From Oceanimonas doudoroffii (GTDB lineage Bacteria; Pseudomonadota; Gammaproteobacteria; Enterobacterales; Aeromonadaceae): 64,000 nucleotides of DNA. Shown piece by piece: positions 18,191 to 27,827 of this stretch. A program made the translations under genes and the position numbers. The notes under the pieces were generated by a model that worked only from the letters and a program-made list of their open reading frames with translations, made no database searches and had not been told where the DNA came from. Every line of letters starts with the position of its first letter. Position 1 is the stretch's first letter. The DNA lies in assembly GCF_002242685.1 (NCBI RefSeq), contig NZ_NBIM01000003.1:191636-255635 (forward strand). Reading direction: 5' to 3'.

Positions 18191-18242
18191 TTCCTTTTTA
18201 ACCACAGCTTAACTTATACTGCAACGGCTCAACAGCTGAGCC
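18191..18242 (+). promoter_or_regulatory. Promoter and inverted repeat before the cytochrome c gene
   Basis: TATACT near 18215 is a good -10 candidate. Downstream, GGCTCA-N5-TGAGCC (18226-18242) is a perfect 6-bp inverted repeat that could form a hairpin in the leader or bind a regulator. Which one is not decidable by eye. Confidence 0.4.
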
Positions 18243-18281
18243 AGGAAGCAATTCGAGATTCGATAATAACGGAGTTTAATA

Positions 18282-18581
18282 ATGAAAAAACTGATGACAG
18301 CCGCCGCCGTTATGGCCATGTTCGCTGCTCCTGCCTTTGCCGCCGGCGACGCCGAAGCGGGCAAGGCCAAGTCTGCCGTGTGTGCCGCCTGCCACGGCGC
18401 CGACGGTATTTCCACCATGGACATCTACCCCAACCTGGCCGGTCAGAAGGCTGCCTACCTCGTCAGTCAGCTGAAGGCCTTCAAGGCCGGCGAGCGCAAC
18501 AACCCCATCATGGCCCCCATGGCCATGCCCCTGTCCGATCAGGACATGGAAGACCTGGCCGCCTACTACGCCGGCCTGTAA
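18282..18581 (+). CDS. Periplasmic c-type cytochrome (c4/c5 or c553 family)
   Basis: The 99-residue precursor has a clear Sec signal peptide ([20 protein letters not shown] with AFA-A cleavage). Next comes a haem site CAACH and a C-terminal Met ligand in the [21 protein letters not shown] region. One haem attachment motif makes it a monohaem class I cytochrome, most like one half of cytochrome c4 or small c553 electron carriers. It is monocistronic with a terminator following. The partner oxidase or reductase is not in the immediate neighbourhood. Confidence 0.9.
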   Translation: MKKLMTAAAVMAMFAAPAFAAGDAEAGKAKSAVCAACHGADGISTMDIYPNLAGQKAAYLVSQLKAFKAGERNNPIMAPMAMPLSDQDMEDLAAYYAGL

Positions 18582-18589
18582 GGTTACAG

Positions 18590-18617
18590 GGTCCGCCACG
18601 GCGGGCCTTTATTTTTT
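18590..18617 (+). terminator. Rho-independent terminator after cytochrome c gene
   Basis: GGTCCGC and GCGGGCC pair (one G-U) around CACG, followed by TTTATTTTTT, nine bases past the stop codon. recQ converges from the right. Confidence 0.85.
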
Positions 18618-18624
18618 CGTACCT

Positions 18625-20451
18625 TCAGCCTTCACGGCGCAGCAGCGCCAGAAACGCCTCGCCAAAGCGCTCCAGCTTGCGTACCCCGACGCCGTTGATG
18701 CCCAGCAGTTCCGCCTCGGTTTTGGGCCGGTAACGGGCCAGCTCGGTCAGGGTGGCGTCGTTAAACACCACGTAGGGCGGCACATCCGCCTCTTCCGCCA
18801 GCTGCTTGCGCAGTTGCCGCAATGCCTTGAACAGGGTTCTGTCTTCGGCCCGGGTCAGGCCGCTTTCCGCCTTGTCCTTTTGCTTCACCCGCGCCAGCCT
18901 GGGCTCCGCCAGCTCCAGGGCCACCTCGCCGCGCAGCACCGGGCGGGCCGCCTCGGTCAGCTGCAACACCATGTTGCGGGTAATGTTCTGGGTCAGCAGG
19001 CCGGAGTGGATCAGCTGGCGCAATACGCTTACCCAGTGCTCCTGGCTCTTGTCTCTGCCGATGCCGTAGGTGGACAGCTTGTCATGGCCATGTTCGCGCA
19101 CCCGCTGGGTGTCGGCGCCGCGCAGCACCTCCACCACATAGAGCACGCCAAAGCGCTGGCCGGTGCGGTAGACGCAGGACAGCGCCTTTTGTGCGTCTTC
19201 GGTGCCGTCGTAGCGCCTGGGGGGGTCCAGGCAGATATCACAGTTGCCACAGGGCTCGCGCTGGTATTCGCCAAAGTAGTTGAGCAGCACCTGGCGGCGG
19301 CAGGTCAGCGACTCGGCAAAGGCCGCCATCACGTTCAGCTTGTACAGCTCCACCTGCAACTGCTGCTCGTTGTCGCTGTTTTCCAGCAGGCGCCGCACTC
19401 GGCCCACGTCGCCCGGATCGTAGAGCAGCAGGGCTTCAGAGGGCAGGCCGTCGCGCCCGCCCCGGCCGGTTTCCTGATAGTAGGACTCGATATTCTTGGG
19501 AATGTCGTAGTGCACCACATAGCGCACGTTGGGCTTGTCGATGCCCATGCCGAAGGCCACCGTGGCCACCACGATATCGAGATCGTCACGAATAAAGCGC
19601 TCCTGCACCGACTGGCGCAGCTCCAGGGGCAGACCGGCATGATAGCTGGCGGCCTTGTGGCCCCGGGCCAGCAGTCGCTCGGCCACCTCTTCCACCCGTT
19701 TGCGGCTGGAGCAATAGACGATGCCGCACTGGCCGTTTTGTTCGGCCACATAGCGCACCAGTTGATCCAGCCCCTTGAATTTTTCCACCAGGGTGTAGCG
19801 TATGTTGGGTCGATCAAAACTGGCGATGTGGATCAGTGGCTCGGTGAGATTGAGCCGGCTCAGCATGTCGTGGCGGGTGGCTTCGTCGGCGGTGGCGGTG
19901 AGCGCGATCACCGGTGTGTGGGGAAACCACTGCTTGAGCCGGCCCAGCTCGGCGTATTCCGGGCGAAAGTCGTGGCCCCACTGGGAGATGCAGTGGGCCT
20001 CGTCGATGGCGAACATGGCCAGATTCAGTTCGCCCAGGCGCTCCATGAATTCGTGCTGCAACAGCCGCTCCGGCGACACATAGAGCAGCTTGATCTCACC
20101 CCGACGCAGGGCGGTAAAGTGGCGCAACATGGTTTCGCGGCTGAGTGAGCTGTTGATGTAGGCCGCCGCCACGCCGTTGGCCACCAGGGTGTCGACCTGA
20201 TCCTTCATCAGCGAGATCAGCGGCGACACCACCACCGTTAGCCCCGGCCGCAGCAGGGCCGGAATCTGGTAACACAGCGATTTACCGCCACCGGTAGGCA
20301 TGATCACCATGGCATCGCGCCCGGCTACCGCCGCTTCCACGATGTCCAGCTGGCCGTCGCGAAAGTCCTGATAACCGAACACCTGCTGCAGCACGCCGTG
20401 GGGCGTGTCGGGAATGGGAACGGAAGCGGTGTCTTCGGTGTCGGGATTCAT
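18625..20451 (-). CDS. recQ: ATP-dependent DNA helicase RecQ
   Basis: The 608-residue protein has a Walker [14 protein letters not shown], a DEAH-type [18 protein letters not shown] box, motif [12 protein letters not shown], and the RecQ zinc-binding region with [12 protein letters not shown] and [12 protein letters not shown] winged helix and a C-terminal HRDC domain ([31 protein letters not shown]) follow. The start at 20451 gives 608 residues (E. coli 609); an in-frame extension to 20505 is not conserved. It acts in RecF-pathway recombination and fork repair. Confidence 0.96.
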   Translation of the reverse strand: MNPDTEDTASVPIPDTPHGVLQQVFGYQDFRDGQLDIVEAAVAGRDAMVIMPTGGGKSLCYQIPALLRPGLTVVVSPLISLMKDQVDTLVANGVAAAYINSSLSRETMLRHFTALRRGEIKLLYVSPERLLQHEFMERLGELNLAMFAIDEAHCISQWGHDFRPEYAELGRLKQWFPHTPVIALTATADEATRHDMLSRLNLTEPLIHIASFDRPNIRYTLVEKFKGLDQLVRYVAEQNGQCGIVYCSSRKRVEEVAERLLARGHKAASYHAGLPLELRQSVQERFIRDDLDIVVATVAFGMGIDKPNVRYVVHYDIPKNIESYYQETGRGGRDGLPSEALLLYDPGDVGRVRRLLENSDNEQQLQVELYKLNVMAAFAESLTCRRQVLLNYFGEYQREPCGNCDICLDPPRRYDGTEDAQKALSCVYRTGQRFGVLYVVEVLRGADTQRVREHGHDKLSTYGIGRDKSQEHWVSVLRQLIHSGLLTQNITRNMVLQLTEAARPVLRGEVALELAEPRLARVKQKDKAESGLTRAEDRTLFKALRQLRKQLAEEADVPPYVVFNDATLTELARYRPKTEAELLGINGVGVRKLERFGEAFLALLRREG

Positions 20452-20601
20452 CACGGTCGGCCGGGCAAAAATGAACGAGCATTGTAAGGCAGGGGGCTGA
20501 AACAATAAACCGCAGGCCGGCGGCGAAAAGTTTCAACCGTTACTGGATGCGAGCCGGGCACCGGCAGTACACTGCGCTTTTCCCCGCCGATGATAATAAA
20601 C

Positions 20602-21504
20602 ATGGAACAGGATCAATCCACCCGTGGCGCCCTGCTCGCCCTGTGCGCCTATTTGCTGTGGGGCCTGGCCCCGGTCTATTTCAAGCAATTGCTCGAGGTG
20701 CCGGCACCGGAAATTCTGGCGCACCGGGTGGTGTGGTCCTGCCTGCTGCTGCTGGGGCTGATCACCGCCCTGGGCTACTGGACTCGTGTGCGGGCCCTGT
20801 TGCGCCGGCCGGCGTTGCTGCTGTTGCTGCTGATCTCGTCCTTGGTGATCGGCACCAACTGGCTGGTGTTTATCTGGGCGGTGAACAACAATCATATTCT
20901 CGACGCCAGCCTGGGCTATTACATCAATCCGCTGCTTAATATCGTGCTGGGCATGGTGTTCCTGAAGGAGCGCTACCGGCCGCTGCAGTGGCTGGCGGTA
21001 GGGCTGGCCGCCCTGGGCGTGCTGGTGCAGCTGCTGGTGTTTGGCCGCCTGCCCTGGGTGGCGCTGGTGCTGGCATTGTCGTTCGGCACCTATGGGCTTA
21101 TTCGCAAACAGGTGCCGGTAGACCCCTTTACCGGCCTGCTGCTGGAAACCTCGGTGTTGCTGGTGCCCGCCCTGTTGTGGCTGTGGGGACTGCAGTCCGC
21201 CACCGGCGATCTAACCGCCAACCCCGCCGGCCTGAACCTGCTGCTGCTGGCCGCCGGCCTGGTCACCACGGTGCCGCTGTTGCTGTTCGCCGGTGCCGCC
21301 AGCCGGCTGCGGCTCTCGACCCTGGGCTTTTTTCAGTATCTGGCCCCCAGCCTGGCACTGCTGCTGGGCGTGCTGGTCTATGGCGAAGCCTTTACCCTCG
21401 ACAAGGCCATTACCTTTGCCCTGATCTGGACCGCGCTGGTGATCTATAGCCTGGACGGCATTCGCCAGCGACGGCGGTTGAAACAGGCAAGAAGCGGGGC
21501 CTGA
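20602..21504 (+). CDS. rarD: EamA family transporter RarD
   Basis: The 300-residue protein has ten hydrophobic segments as two EamA repeats. RarD signatures are ALCAYLLWGLAPVYFKQL, EILAHRVVWS and LVFIWAVNNNHILDASLGYYINPL. I chose the ATG at 20602 because it matches the family start; an ATG four codons upstream is in frame and cannot be excluded. It is divergent from recQ. The substrate is unknown (the name reflects a chloramphenicol-related phenotype in other species). Confidence 0.9.
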   Translation: MEQDQSTRGALLALCAYLLWGLAPVYFKQLLEVPAPEILAHRVVWSCLLLLGLITALGYWTRVRALLRRPALLLLLLISSLVIGTNWLVFIWAVNNNHILDASLGYYINPLLNIVLGMVFLKERYRPLQWLAVGLAALGVLVQLLVFGRLPWVALVLALSFGTYGLIRKQVPVDPFTGLLLETSVLLVPALLWLWGLQSATGDLTANPAGLNLLLLAAGLVTTVPLLLFAGAASRLRLSTLGFFQYLAPSLALLLGVLVYGEAFTLDKAITFALIWTALVIYSLDGIRQRRRLKQARSGA

Positions 21505-21562
21505 CCCTGCCCGGCGCAATCTTTTACAAAACCCGGCAGCGTCAATCGGCTAAAATCGGCCC

Positions 21563-22351
21563 ATGAGCAGCGTTAGATACTGGAAAACCAAGGGCCTGAA
21601 CGGCCTGGAACTTTGCCTGGCGAATCATGCCGGCTTTCGCTATGGCCACCACATTCACCTGGACTATCACCTGGGCCTGGTGGAAAGCGGTGCCCAGAAG
21701 TTCATTCACCGAGGCAGCTCGGCGCCGCTGGTGCCGGGTCAGCTGTCACTGATCAATCCGGATGTGGCCCATGACGGCGACTGCTTTGACGAGACGGGGT
21801 TTCGCGTGCGCGTCTTTTCCCTGTCGCCCGAGCTGGTGTCCGATTTGGCCGATGAGCTGGAGCAACCCCTGCCCTTTTTTACTCAGCCCCTGCGGCACCA
21901 GCCTCACCTCTATCAACACGCCCTGGCCCTGCACCGACAGCTGGAACTGCCCGAGCCGTCCGCCCTGCATGCCGAAAGCAGCCTGCTGGCACTGCTGGCC
22001 GATTGTTTTTCGTTACAGGATGCACCACCCCTGGCCCGGCCCCTGCTGGCCCGCATCAGGGAGCGCATGCTGGCCGGGCTGGATCAACCCCATTCGCTGG
22101 ACGAACTGGCTGCCGAGCTGGGCCTGTCGCGCTTTCAGTTTCTGCGCCAGTTCAAGGCCGGCCTGGGCATGACGCCCCACGCCTATCTCAAGCGATTGCG
22201 GCTGGAGGCCGCCAAGAAACGGCTGGCCGCCGGTCATCCCGTGCTCGACACCGCACTGGCGGTGGGCTTTTTTGACCAGTCGCATTTTCATCGCGCCTTT
22301 GTTCACGCCTATCACATCACACCGGCCCGCTTTCGCGCACAGATGCAATAA
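21563..22351 (+). CDS. AraC family transcriptional regulator
   Basis: The 262-residue protein has an N-terminal cupin-like sensing domain (HHIHLDYHLGLVESGAQKF; VPGQLSLINPDVAHDGDC) and a C-terminal double helix-turn-helix AraC domain (LDELAAELGLSRFQFLRQFK; ALAVGFFDQSHFHRAFVHAY). It lies 61 bases upstream of a LysE-type exporter in the same direction, the usual arrangement for an exporter and its activator. Regulation of the exporter is inferred. Confidence 0.88.
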   Translation: MSSVRYWKTKGLNGLELCLANHAGFRYGHHIHLDYHLGLVESGAQKFIHRGSSAPLVPGQLSLINPDVAHDGDCFDETGFRVRVFSLSPELVSDLADELEQPLPFFTQPLRHQPHLYQHALALHRQLELPEPSALHAESSLLALLADCFSLQDAPPLARPLLARIRERMLAGLDQPHSLDELAAELGLSRFQFLRQFKAGLGMTPHAYLKRLRLEAAKKRLAAGHPVLDTALAVGFFDQSHFHRAFVHAYHITPARFRAQMQ

Positions 22352-22412
22352 CTTACAAGCCGGTAAAACGCCCGCCTTTTACACTGTGCATCCACCACAG
22401 GCGGAGCCCCTC

Positions 22413-23039
22413 ATGAACGTTTCACTGCTGATTACCATAGGCGTTATTCACCTCATCGCGCTGGCGAGCCCGGGCCCGGATATTGCCCTGATGCTGCGCT
22501 TTTCGGCCCGGCGACGAGCCGCCCTGAGCGCGGCGCTGGGCATTGCCACCGGCATTCTGGTGCACAGCATACTGAGCCTCACCGGCATCAGCCTGCTCAT
22601 TCAGGCACACCCGTTGCTGTTTACCCTGGTGCGGCTGGCGGGTGCCATTTATCTGGGATGGATGGGTTGGGGCGCCTTGCGGGCGGCCTTCAGGCCGGCC
22701 AGTGAACTCAAGGCCGCCAATGGTGGGGCGTCCGGAAACGGCTTCTGGACCGGGCTGAATACCAACCTGCTCAACCCCAAGGCCCTGGTGTTTTTTATTG
22801 GCCTGCTCGCCGCACTGGTGGGGCCCGACGTCAACTGGCTGACCCGTACCGCCCTGGTGGTGGAGCTGTTCGCATTGAGCCTTGCCTGGTTTGTGCTGCT
22901 GGCCTGGTGGCTGTCTTCGCCGCGGATACAACTCAGGCTGCAGGCCTGGAGCCGCCCGATTAACGGCCTGTGCGGCCTGTTGTTCTGCTCGGTGGCCGGC
23001 TCCATTCTGTGGCTGCTGGTTGGCTCACCATCCATCTGA
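22413..23039 (+). CDS. LysE/RhtB family amino-acid exporter
   Basis: The 208-residue protein has six hydrophobic segments and LysE family motifs: HLIALASPGPDIALMLRFS near the N-terminus, LVRLAGAIYLGWMGWGALR and GLNTNLLNPKALVFFIGL. The start at 22413 is preceded by GGCGGAG. An earlier in-frame ATG inside the AraC gene is rejected because it adds 47 non-family residues. It probably exports an amino acid or a related metabolite; the substrate is unknown. Confidence 0.9.
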   Translation: MNVSLLITIGVIHLIALASPGPDIALMLRFSARRRAALSAALGIATGILVHSILSLTGISLLIQAHPLLFTLVRLAGAIYLGWMGWGALRAAFRPASELKAANGGASGNGFWTGLNTNLLNPKALVFFIGLLAALVGPDVNWLTRTALVVELFALSLAWFVLLAWWLSSPRIQLRLQAWSRPINGLCGLLFCSVAGSILWLLVGSPSI

Positions 23040-23058
23040 TGGCCTCAGCCTATCGCCA

Positions 23059-25227
23059 TTAAAGGGCTTCCAGCCGGGCGTAGGCGGTCACCAGCCACTT
23101 GGCGCCGCCGTCGTCGAAGTTGACCTGTACTCGGCTCTGGGCTCCGGCGCCCTCGAAGTTGAGCACTATGCCTTCGCCAAACTTGGGATGCAGTACTCGC
23201 TGGCCCAGACGAAAACCGGTCTGGTTAAAGGTCTCCTGCACCCGGTCCTGGCTGAAGCGGCCATTGGGAATGGTGCGGGTCACCTTGGCCTTGAGCCGAA
23301 TTTCCTCCAGGCAGTCGGCGGGCAGCTCCTTGATAAAGCGGCTGGGACGGTGGAACATTTCCCGGCCATAGAGGCGACGGCTCTCGGCATGGCTGATATA
23401 GAGCTTTGCCATGGCCCGGGTCATGCCCACATAGGCCAGCCGGCGTTCTTCCTCCAGCCGGCTGCTTTCTTCCGCCGACAGCTGGCTGGGGAACATGCCC
23501 TCTTCCACCCCCACCATAAACACCAGCGGAAATTCCAAGCCCTTGGCGGAGTGCAGCGTCATCAACTGCACGGCGTCGTCAAACTGATCCGCCTGGCCCT
23601 CGCCCGCCTCCAGTGCGGCATGGGACAAAAATGCCGACAGCGGTGACATATCCTCTTCTTCCGACGGGCTGAACTGCCGAGTGGCGGTGACCAGCTCCTC
23701 AAGGTTTTCCACCCGGGACTGGGCCTTCTCGCCTTTTTCCGCCTGATACATGGCCTTGAGGCCCGACAGCTCGATCACGCGGTCGGTCTGCACATGCAGC
23801 GGCAGTTCCCGAGTGTCGTCTTCCAGCTGGTTGATCAGATTGATAAAGCGGCTCACCGCCGCCGCGGCTCTGCCGGTAAGCACCTTTTCTTCCACCAGCG
23901 CCCAGGCCGCCCGCCACAGGGTCACTTCCCGATCCCGCGCCGCCTCACGGATTAGCCCAAGCGTGCGCTCGCCAATGCCTCGAGTGGGGGTGTTGACGAT
24001 ACGCTCAAACGAGGCCTCGTCGCCTCTGTTGTTAATCAGCCGCAGGTAACCGAGGGCATCCTTGATCTCCTGACGTTCAAAAAAGCGCAGGCCACCGTAG
24101 ATGCGGTAGGGAATGCGCTCCTGAATCAGTGCCTCTTCCAGTACCCGGGACTGGGCATTGTTGCGATAGAGAATGGCGCTTTCACTCAGAGCTCCGTCCT
24201 GATTACGCCATTGCTTGATGCGCTCCACCACAAAGCGGGCCTCATCCACTTCGTTAAAGGCGCTGTATACGGCAATGGGCTCACCCTCGGTGCCTTCGGT
24301 CCACAGCTCCTTGCCCATGCGCTCGGCATTGTTGGCAATCAGCCGGTTGGCGGCTTTGAGAATGGTGCCGGTGGAGCGGTAGTTCTGCTCCAGGCGCACG
24401 GTCTCGGCACCGGGAAAGTCCTGCAGAAAGCGGGAAATGTTTTCCACCCGGGCGCCGCGCCAGCCGTAAATGGACTGATCGTCGTCGCCCACTATCATGA
24501 CGCGGGAGCTGTCACCGGCGAGCATGCGCAGCCAGGCATACTGAATGCTGTTGGTGTCCTGGAATTCGTCCACCAGAATATGCTGAAAGCGTTGCTGGTA
24601 GTGCGCCAGAATGTGCGGCTTGTACAACCACAGCTCATGGGCCCGCAGCAGCAGCTCGGCGAAGTCCACCAGCCCGGCGCGGTCGCAGGTGTCCTGATAG
24701 ACCTGATAGATCTGGCGGTAGGTCTTTTGCAGGGGATCGTTGAGCACCTGAATGTCGCCCGGGCGCAGGCCCTCGTCCTTGCGGCCGTTGATATAGCCGG
24801 CCACCTGACGGGGCGGCCACTGCTTTTCATCCAGGTTCATGCTCTTGAGAATACGCTTGAGCAGGCGCAGCTGATCGTCGGAGTCGAGGATCTGAAAGTC
24901 CTGGGGCAGGTTGGCGTCCAGATGATGGGCCCGCAGCAGCCGGTGCGCCAGGCCGTGAAAGGTGCCCAGCCAGAGGCCGAACAGGCGGCCACCGAGCAGT
25001 TGCTCCACCCGGCTGCGCATTTCGGCGGCGGCCTTGTTGGTAAAGGTCACCGCCAGTATGCCCGAGGCCGGCACCTGCTCCACCTGCATCAACCAGGCAA
25101 TGCGATGCACCAGCACCCGGGTCTTGCCACTGCCGGCACCGGCCAGCACCAGCATGTTCTGGGAAGGGGCGGCCACCGCCTCTCTTTGCTTGTCGTTCAT
25201 GCCGTCAAGCAGGCTGGATACATCCAT
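23059..25227 (-). CDS. uvrD: DNA helicase II UvrD
   Basis: The 722-residue superfamily 1 helicase begins MDVSSLLDGMNDKQREAV and has Walker A LAGAGSGKTRVLVHRIAWL, DEFQDTN, GDDDQSIYGWRGA and a C-terminal GEGIVLNFEG Tudor-like segment. Length and start match E. coli UvrD (720 residues). It functions in nucleotide excision and mismatch repair. CAGGAG precedes the start, and a LexA box lies at 25236-25251. It is downstream of yigB as in E. coli. Confidence 0.97.
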   Translation of the reverse strand: MDVSSLLDGMNDKQREAVAAPSQNMLVLAGAGSGKTRVLVHRIAWLMQVEQVPASGILAVTFTNKAAAEMRSRVEQLLGGRLFGLWLGTFHGLAHRLLRAHHLDANLPQDFQILDSDDQLRLLKRILKSMNLDEKQWPPRQVAGYINGRKDEGLRPGDIQVLNDPLQKTYRQIYQVYQDTCDRAGLVDFAELLLRAHELWLYKPHILAHYQQRFQHILVDEFQDTNSIQYAWLRMLAGDSSRVMIVGDDDQSIYGWRGARVENISRFLQDFPGAETVRLEQNYRSTGTILKAANRLIANNAERMGKELWTEGTEGEPIAVYSAFNEVDEARFVVERIKQWRNQDGALSESAILYRNNAQSRVLEEALIQERIPYRIYGGLRFFERQEIKDALGYLRLINNRGDEASFERIVNTPTRGIGERTLGLIREAARDREVTLWRAAWALVEEKVLTGRAAAAVSRFINLINQLEDDTRELPLHVQTDRVIELSGLKAMYQAEKGEKAQSRVENLEELVTATRQFSPSEEEDMSPLSAFLSHAALEAGEGQADQFDDAVQLMTLHSAKGLEFPLVFMVGVEEGMFPSQLSAEESSRLEEERRLAYVGMTRAMAKLYISHAESRRLYGREMFHRPSRFIKELPADCLEEIRLKAKVTRTIPNGRFSQDRVQETFNQTGFRLGQRVLHPKFGEGIVLNFEGAGAQSRVQVNFDDGGAKWLVTAYARLEAL

Positions 25228-25235
25228 CACAACTC

Positions 25236-25251
25236 CTGGGAATATTTACAG
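25236..25251 (-). promoter_or_regulatory. LexA (SOS) box of uvrD
   Basis: The minus strand reads CTGTAAATATTCCCAG, in the CTG-N10-CAG format and very close to the E. coli uvrD box as I recall it (CTGTATATATACCCAG). It ends 9 bases before the uvrD start codon, inside the likely leader, so uvrD should be damage-inducible. Confidence 0.85.
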
Positions 25252-25262
25252 TACGCTGGCGA

Positions 25263-25970
25263 TTATAACAGCTCGAGCAGCTGCTCCAACCGCGTCAGGG
25301 CAACCTGGGGCAAGCATTGCAGATCCGCTTCGGTACGGCCGTTGTCGTTAAGCCACACCGCCTGGCAGCCGCTATGCACGGCACCGGCCACGTCGGTGCG
25401 AATATGATCGCCAATATGCAAAATCTCGGCGTGATTCACCCCGGCCTGCTCTGCCAGCCGGTCAAACAGATCCGGCGCCGGCTTCATGCGGCCGTCGGGG
25501 CCGGCCTTGAGCACAATCTCGAAATAGGGCGCCAGCTCGGTGTGCTCCAGGGGCATATTGCCGTTGGTGATCACCGCCAGCCGGTACTTTTCCTTGAGCG
25601 TGGTCAGCACGTTATGGGTGGTCTCGGGCACTTTGATTTTGCCGCGCTCGGCCAGAAAGCCCTGATAAAAGGTCTCGGCCAACTGCTCCGCTTTATCTTC
25701 CGCTACTCCCTGCTGACGCAGGCCCTCGACCAGCACGCGCCGACGGCAGGCGCTGACGTCGTGAGCCAGCTCTGGCTGCTCGGCAATCAGCCGGCGCTTG
25801 ATCGCCGCCAGGTTGTCCGCCCCCAGCAGGGTGGACTCGGGGTAATCGTCACGCAGCGCCTGCAGCAGCCAGTTTTCGGCTGCCGTCATCACCGGCACGT
25901 TGTCGTAGAGGGTGTCGTCCAGATCAAAGCTGAGCACCTTTACGGGTGCCATTCGTTTGTAAAAGCGCAT
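25263..25970 (-). CDS. yigB: HAD family phosphatase YigB
   Basis: The 235-residue protein has HAD motif I FDLDDTLYDN, motif II ITNGN, motif III Lys in GRMKPAPDLF and motif IV IGDHIRTDVAGA. The N-terminus MRFYKRMAPVKVLSFDL matches E. coli YigB, which dephosphorylates 5-amino-6-(5-phosphoribitylamino)uracil in riboflavin synthesis and other sugar phosphates. In E. coli it sits between xerC and uvrD. Here the uvrD side is kept, but xerC is 12 kb away. Confidence 0.92.
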   Translation of the reverse strand: MRFYKRMAPVKVLSFDLDDTLYDNVPVMTAAENWLLQALRDDYPESTLLGADNLAAIKRRLIAEQPELAHDVSACRRRVLVEGLRQQGVAEDKAEQLAETFYQGFLAERGKIKVPETTHNVLTTLKEKYRLAVITNGNMPLEHTELAPYFEIVLKAGPDGRMKPAPDLFDRLAEQAGVNHAEILHIGDHIRTDVAGAVHSGCQAVWLNDNGRTEADLQCLPQVALTRLEQLLELL

Positions 25971-26045
25971 GAGTTTGTTCCATTTGCGGTAAGCATGCAG
26001 GGATTGTACTCAAGAAGGCAAGTAAAATCCCTGGCTCTGCAGTAC

Positions 26046-26930
26046 CTATACCCGCCTCCCTCCCCGTATCGTCTGGGCCAGCTCCGAGATCAGCTCCTTG
26101 GTCAGGTGCGCCTTGCTGCTGTCCTCTTTTTCGATCAGCCCCAGTACCCGGTGCGGCGCCTTGTTGGTAAAGGGAATGCGCTTCAGGGGCAAAGTGCCTG
26201 GATACTGAATGCTGGACTGGGGAATGATGGACACGCCCAGGCCGTGATAGACCATGGCGGAAATGGCCTCCAGGGTATTCAGCTCCATAATGTCGTTCAC
26301 CACGATTCCCAGATTTTTCAGGTGCTCCTCGATCAACTGGCCGACAAATTCATTTTTGTTGAAACGAATAAAGGGATGGGTCTGTAGCAGCACTTCGGGG
26401 GGATCATTGGGTGAGTCGATGGGCGCAATAACAATCAGCGGCTCTGCACCAAAGGGGGTCCATTTCAGCCCCGGACGCTCCGAGGACGTCTCGCTGATAA
26501 TGGCGGCATCAATCGCGCCTCTGTCCACTTGGGCGATCAGGGAGTTGGACTGGCCGCTGGAGACGGAAATATGCAGCTGGGGCAATGACTGACGCAGGCT
26601 GGCCAGGGCCGTTGGCAGCACCCCGGTCAGCATGGTGGGCACCGAGCCCAGAGACAGCTGTCCGGACAGCTTGTCGATAATGGCCGAGGTTTCCATCAGC
26701 TGCTCATAATGCCTGACCAGTTCCCTGGCCTTGGGCACCAGGGCCATGCCCACGGCGTTCAGCACCGGTGGCCGCCGGGTGCGGTCAAACAGCGATATTT
26801 TCAGTTCTTCCTCCAGCGCCTTCATCTGCATGCTCACGGCGGCCTGGGTAATAAACACCGCCTCCGCCGCTTCCACAAAGGAGCCTTTGTCGGCAATGGC
26901 GACGAGGGTTTTCAGGTGGCGAATCGACAT
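26046..26930 (-). CDS. LysR family regulator of the dicarboxylate island
   Basis: The 294-residue LysR-type regulator has an N-terminal winged HTH (MSIRHLKTLVAIADKGSFVE, EAVFITQAAVSMQMKALEEE) and a substrate-binding effector domain (LSLGSVPTMLTGVLPTAL; GAIDAAIISE; GLGVSIIPQSS). It is divergent from the SDH-like operon. The shared region holds the inverted repeat CTTAA-N7-TTAAG, with a second copy upstream of tctC. I infer that it activates both operons in response to the transported acid or an intermediate. Confidence 0.88.
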   Translation of the reverse strand: MSIRHLKTLVAIADKGSFVEAAEAVFITQAAVSMQMKALEEELKISLFDRTRRPPVLNAVGMALVPKARELVRHYEQLMETSAIIDKLSGQLSLGSVPTMLTGVLPTALASLRQSLPQLHISVSSGQSNSLIAQVDRGAIDAAIISETSSERPGLKWTPFGAEPLIVIAPIDSPNDPPEVLLQTHPFIRFNKNEFVGQLIEEHLKNLGIVVNDIMELNTLEAISAMVYHGLGVSIIPQSSIQYPGTLPLKRIPFTNKAPHRVLGLIEKEDSSKAHLTKELISELAQTIRGGRRV

Positions 26931-26973
26931 GTCTGCGGCCTCGGTTGAAGTGGGATCGCCCCTCAGGGCATTT

Positions 26974-26990
26974 CTTAAGACAATATTAAG
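26974..26990. promoter_or_regulatory. LysR-type operator CTTAA-N7-TTAAG (catabolic operon)
   Basis: A perfect 5+5 inverted repeat with a T-N11-A core, CTTAAGACAATATTAAG, lies between the LysR start and the plus-strand operon, in a visibly AT-rich stretch. The same arms with the same spacing recur at 38244-38260. Confidence 0.7.
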
Positions 26991-27101
26991 TTGTTGTTAA
27001 ATTTATATCGTTATCATAAGAAAGGCTAGTTAAATATGATGACCTCAGTGAAGTGACAGCCATTGATCCCGCAGTCATTTTTCCGACGAGGAACTGAGAG
27101 T

Positions 27102-27827
27102 ATGGAAACCAAGCACGAGAAAATAAGCGTATCTATCTGGCGCGGTCAGGAAGACGGTGCATTCGAAGCCTTTGAAGTTCCCTTTGTGGAAGATCAAACC
27201 ATCCTGGATCTGCTGACCCATGTTCAGCGCTCCGTGGACAGCTCTCTGTCCTACCGTTTTGCCTGCCGGGTCGGCATGTGCGGCTCCTGCGCCATGCAGG
27301 TGAACGGCAAGCCGCGCTGGACCTGCCGGACCCTGGTTCGCAATGTGGTACAAAACGGGCAATTGACCCTCAAACCCCTGGCCAATCTGCCGATCGTCAA
27401 GGATCTGGTGGTGGACATGGAGCCATTTTTCAAAAAATGGCAGTCGGCCAAGGGCCGGTTCGAGCCCGCCCCCGCTCCCGTTGAGCACTTTGTGCCCATC
27501 AAGCCCGACGACAAGCAGCGGCAAAAAGCGGACGATGCCATTGAATGCATCAACTGTGGTTGCTGCTATTCCGCCTGTGACGTGGTGGAGTCCAATCCTG
27601 CCTACCTAGGTCCGGCGGCCCTGAACCGGGCCTGGTCACTGATCAACGATGCCAAGGATTACGCCAACCCGGAACGTCTGATCGCGGTCAGTAGCGATGG
27701 CGGCTGTCAGAATTGCCATACCAATTCCCAGTGTGTGGCGCGCTGCCCCCTGGGGCTGAACCCAACGCGCTCCATTGCCGGTCTGAAGAAGGCAGTCTCC
27801 CTGGCCACGCTGAAGGGGGAAATATGA
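27102..27827 (+). CDS. Succinate dehydrogenase/fumarate reductase-like iron-sulfur subunit
   Basis: The 241-residue SdhB/FrdB-type protein has a [2Fe-2S] site in CRVGMCGSCAMQVNGK with a further Cys at RWTC, and the bacterial-ferredoxin part CINCGCCYSACD and CHTNSQCVARCPLGLNPT for the [4Fe-4S] and [3Fe-4S] clusters. The start at 27102 is preceded by GAGGAACTGAGAG. It is first in the operon; the B-C-D-A order is unlike the housekeeping sdhCDAB order. It passes electrons from the flavoprotein at 28553 to quinone through the membrane subunits. Confidence 0.9.
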   Translation: METKHEKISVSIWRGQEDGAFEAFEVPFVEDQTILDLLTHVQRSVDSSLSYRFACRVGMCGSCAMQVNGKPRWTCRTLVRNVVQNGQLTLKPLANLPIVKDLVVDMEPFFKKWQSAKGRFEPAPAPVEHFVPIKPDDKQRQKADDAIECINCGCCYSACDVVESNPAYLGPAALNRAWSLINDAKDYANPERLIAVSSDGGCQNCHTNSQCVARCPLGLNPTRSIAGLKKAVSLATLKGEI